DNA of 40,715 bases from Muribaculaceae bacterium (GTDB taxonomy: Bacteria; Bacteroidota; Bacteroidia; Bacteroidales; Muribaculaceae): assembly GCA_017545095.1 (NCBI GenBank), contig JAFYCU010000229.1:1-40715 (forward strand). Reading direction: 5' to 3'. Below are positions 40,310 to 40,715 of this stretch, piece after piece; the first letter of the stretch is position 1, and the number at the start of each line of letters is the position of its first letter. Under the pieces are notes generated by a model. That model did not search any database. It saw only the letters and a list, made by a program, of their open reading frames with translations, and was not told the DNA's origin. A program made the translations under genes and the position numbers.

Positions 40310-40715
40310 TTATTGTTCTAACATCTGTCGGGCAATATTTGCTATTTCTGCCTCAGAAGGTGAGTTCGCGATGAAAATGGCTATAATGGCGCGACTTCCA
40401 TCGGGCATGAGAATGATACCTGCATCGTTCATGTCTTGCATTCCTTCGGGTGATGGGAATCCCGTGCCTGTTTTATGTACGAGACGAGCATCAGCGGGTA
40501 TCGCAGCAGGGATTCGTTTCAGTCCTGTTGAACAGTCAGCCATTGCCTTCCAGATGAATGTCAGGCAAGGGTTTTCATCTTTATGATGATAAAACCATTC
40601 GAACAAACGAACCATTTCAGCGGGGGTGGAACTGTTTTCGAAAGCCGTTGCCGGATTCTTGTGCATGTGCTTCTCTGTCATGCGGACATGGATATCGTGG
40701 AATCCAAGTTTTCTC
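40310..40715 (-). CDS. Class A beta-lactamase, C-terminal part (5' end outside the window)
   Basis: The frame is open to the right edge of the window, so only the last 134 residues are seen. They contain the KTG box (HKTGTG, near 40466-40474), a following NDAGIILMPDG strand and IAIFIANS, typical of class A serine beta-lactamases and close in style to the A2 subclass found in Bacteroidetes (the CfxA/CepA kind). The SxxK and SDN motifs would be upstream, outside the window. Such enzymes hydrolyse beta-lactams in the periplasm. The end of the protein looks complete. The gene is followed closely by the four-helix membrane protein gene. Confidence 0.8.
   Translation of the reverse strand, partial: RKLGFHDIHVRMTEKHMHKNPATAFENSSTPAEMVRLFEWFYHHKDENPCLTFIWKAMADCSTGLKRIPAAIPADARLVHKTGTGFPSPEGMQDMNDAGIILMPDGSRAIIAIFIANSPSEAEIANIARQMLEQ

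Overview
The window looks like a chromosomal segment of a gut-type Bacteroidales, probably of the Muribaculaceae/Prevotellaceae kind (inference). The reasons are several promoters of the Bacteroidetes type (TTTG, about 20 bases, TAnnTTTG), a nearly general lack of Shine-Dalgarno sites, a GH92 mannosidase, a TGS/uridine-kinase fusion, regulator-propeller and leucine-rich surface proteins, and secreted proteins with Bacteroidetes-style C-terminal tails. No rRNA, tRNA or CRISPR array was seen.

Left part (1-5.7 kb): the 3' end of an S41 protease gene, trmO and a nucleoside kinase gene run rightwards. They are followed by a repeat-rich stretch that holds one intact secreted-protein gene, a truncated holin-family gene, a gutted IS1182-like element, a C-terminal gene fragment and two copies of a 72-bp block carrying a REP-like palindrome.

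Centre (5.7-21.8 kb): four very large secreted proteins (1376, 691, 1560 and 1520 aa), all on the minus strand and all ending in a type I dockerin-like calcium-binding module. They mix leucine-rich repeats, GLUG/beta-helix modules, InlB-type repeats and a shared N-terminal domain. A small membrane-protein gene lies upstream, behind a promoter with an operator-like repeat array. A 202-bp MITE-like element with a perfect 8-bp target duplication sits right in front of the third gene in transcription order.

22-25 kb: a REP-associated tyrosine transposase (RAYT) gene broken by one in-frame stop and surrounded by REP-like palindromes, then a membrane-anchored AraC-type regulator and an orphan DUF3791 protein.

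25-34.1 kb: mostly metabolic genes: a lipoprotein PNPOx-like protein, a frameshifted GNAT acetyltransferase, beta-carbonic anhydrase, GH92 alpha-mannosidase, a ThrE-type amino-acid exporter, a CE1-like esterase, a deoxyribonucleotidase, a PaaI-type thioesterase and MsrA. A pair of inverted heptad-repeat elements brackets the carbonic anhydrase-GH92-ThrE block.

34.1-40.7 kb: a 33-bp tandem repeat, a YjdF/DUF2238 remnant, an aldo-keto reductase lacking its usual C-terminal tail, a decaying minus-strand cluster (chloramphenicol-acetyltransferase-like gene plus a broken paralogue, an isochorismatase-family remnant, a zinc-ribbon/PNPOx protein), a secreted regulator-propeller protein, a four-helix membrane protein and the 3' part of a class A beta-lactamase gene cut by the window edge.

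The main themes are a dockerin-bearing surface-protein array with signs of concerted evolution, and dense small repeats and miniature mobile elements in nearly every intergenic gap.
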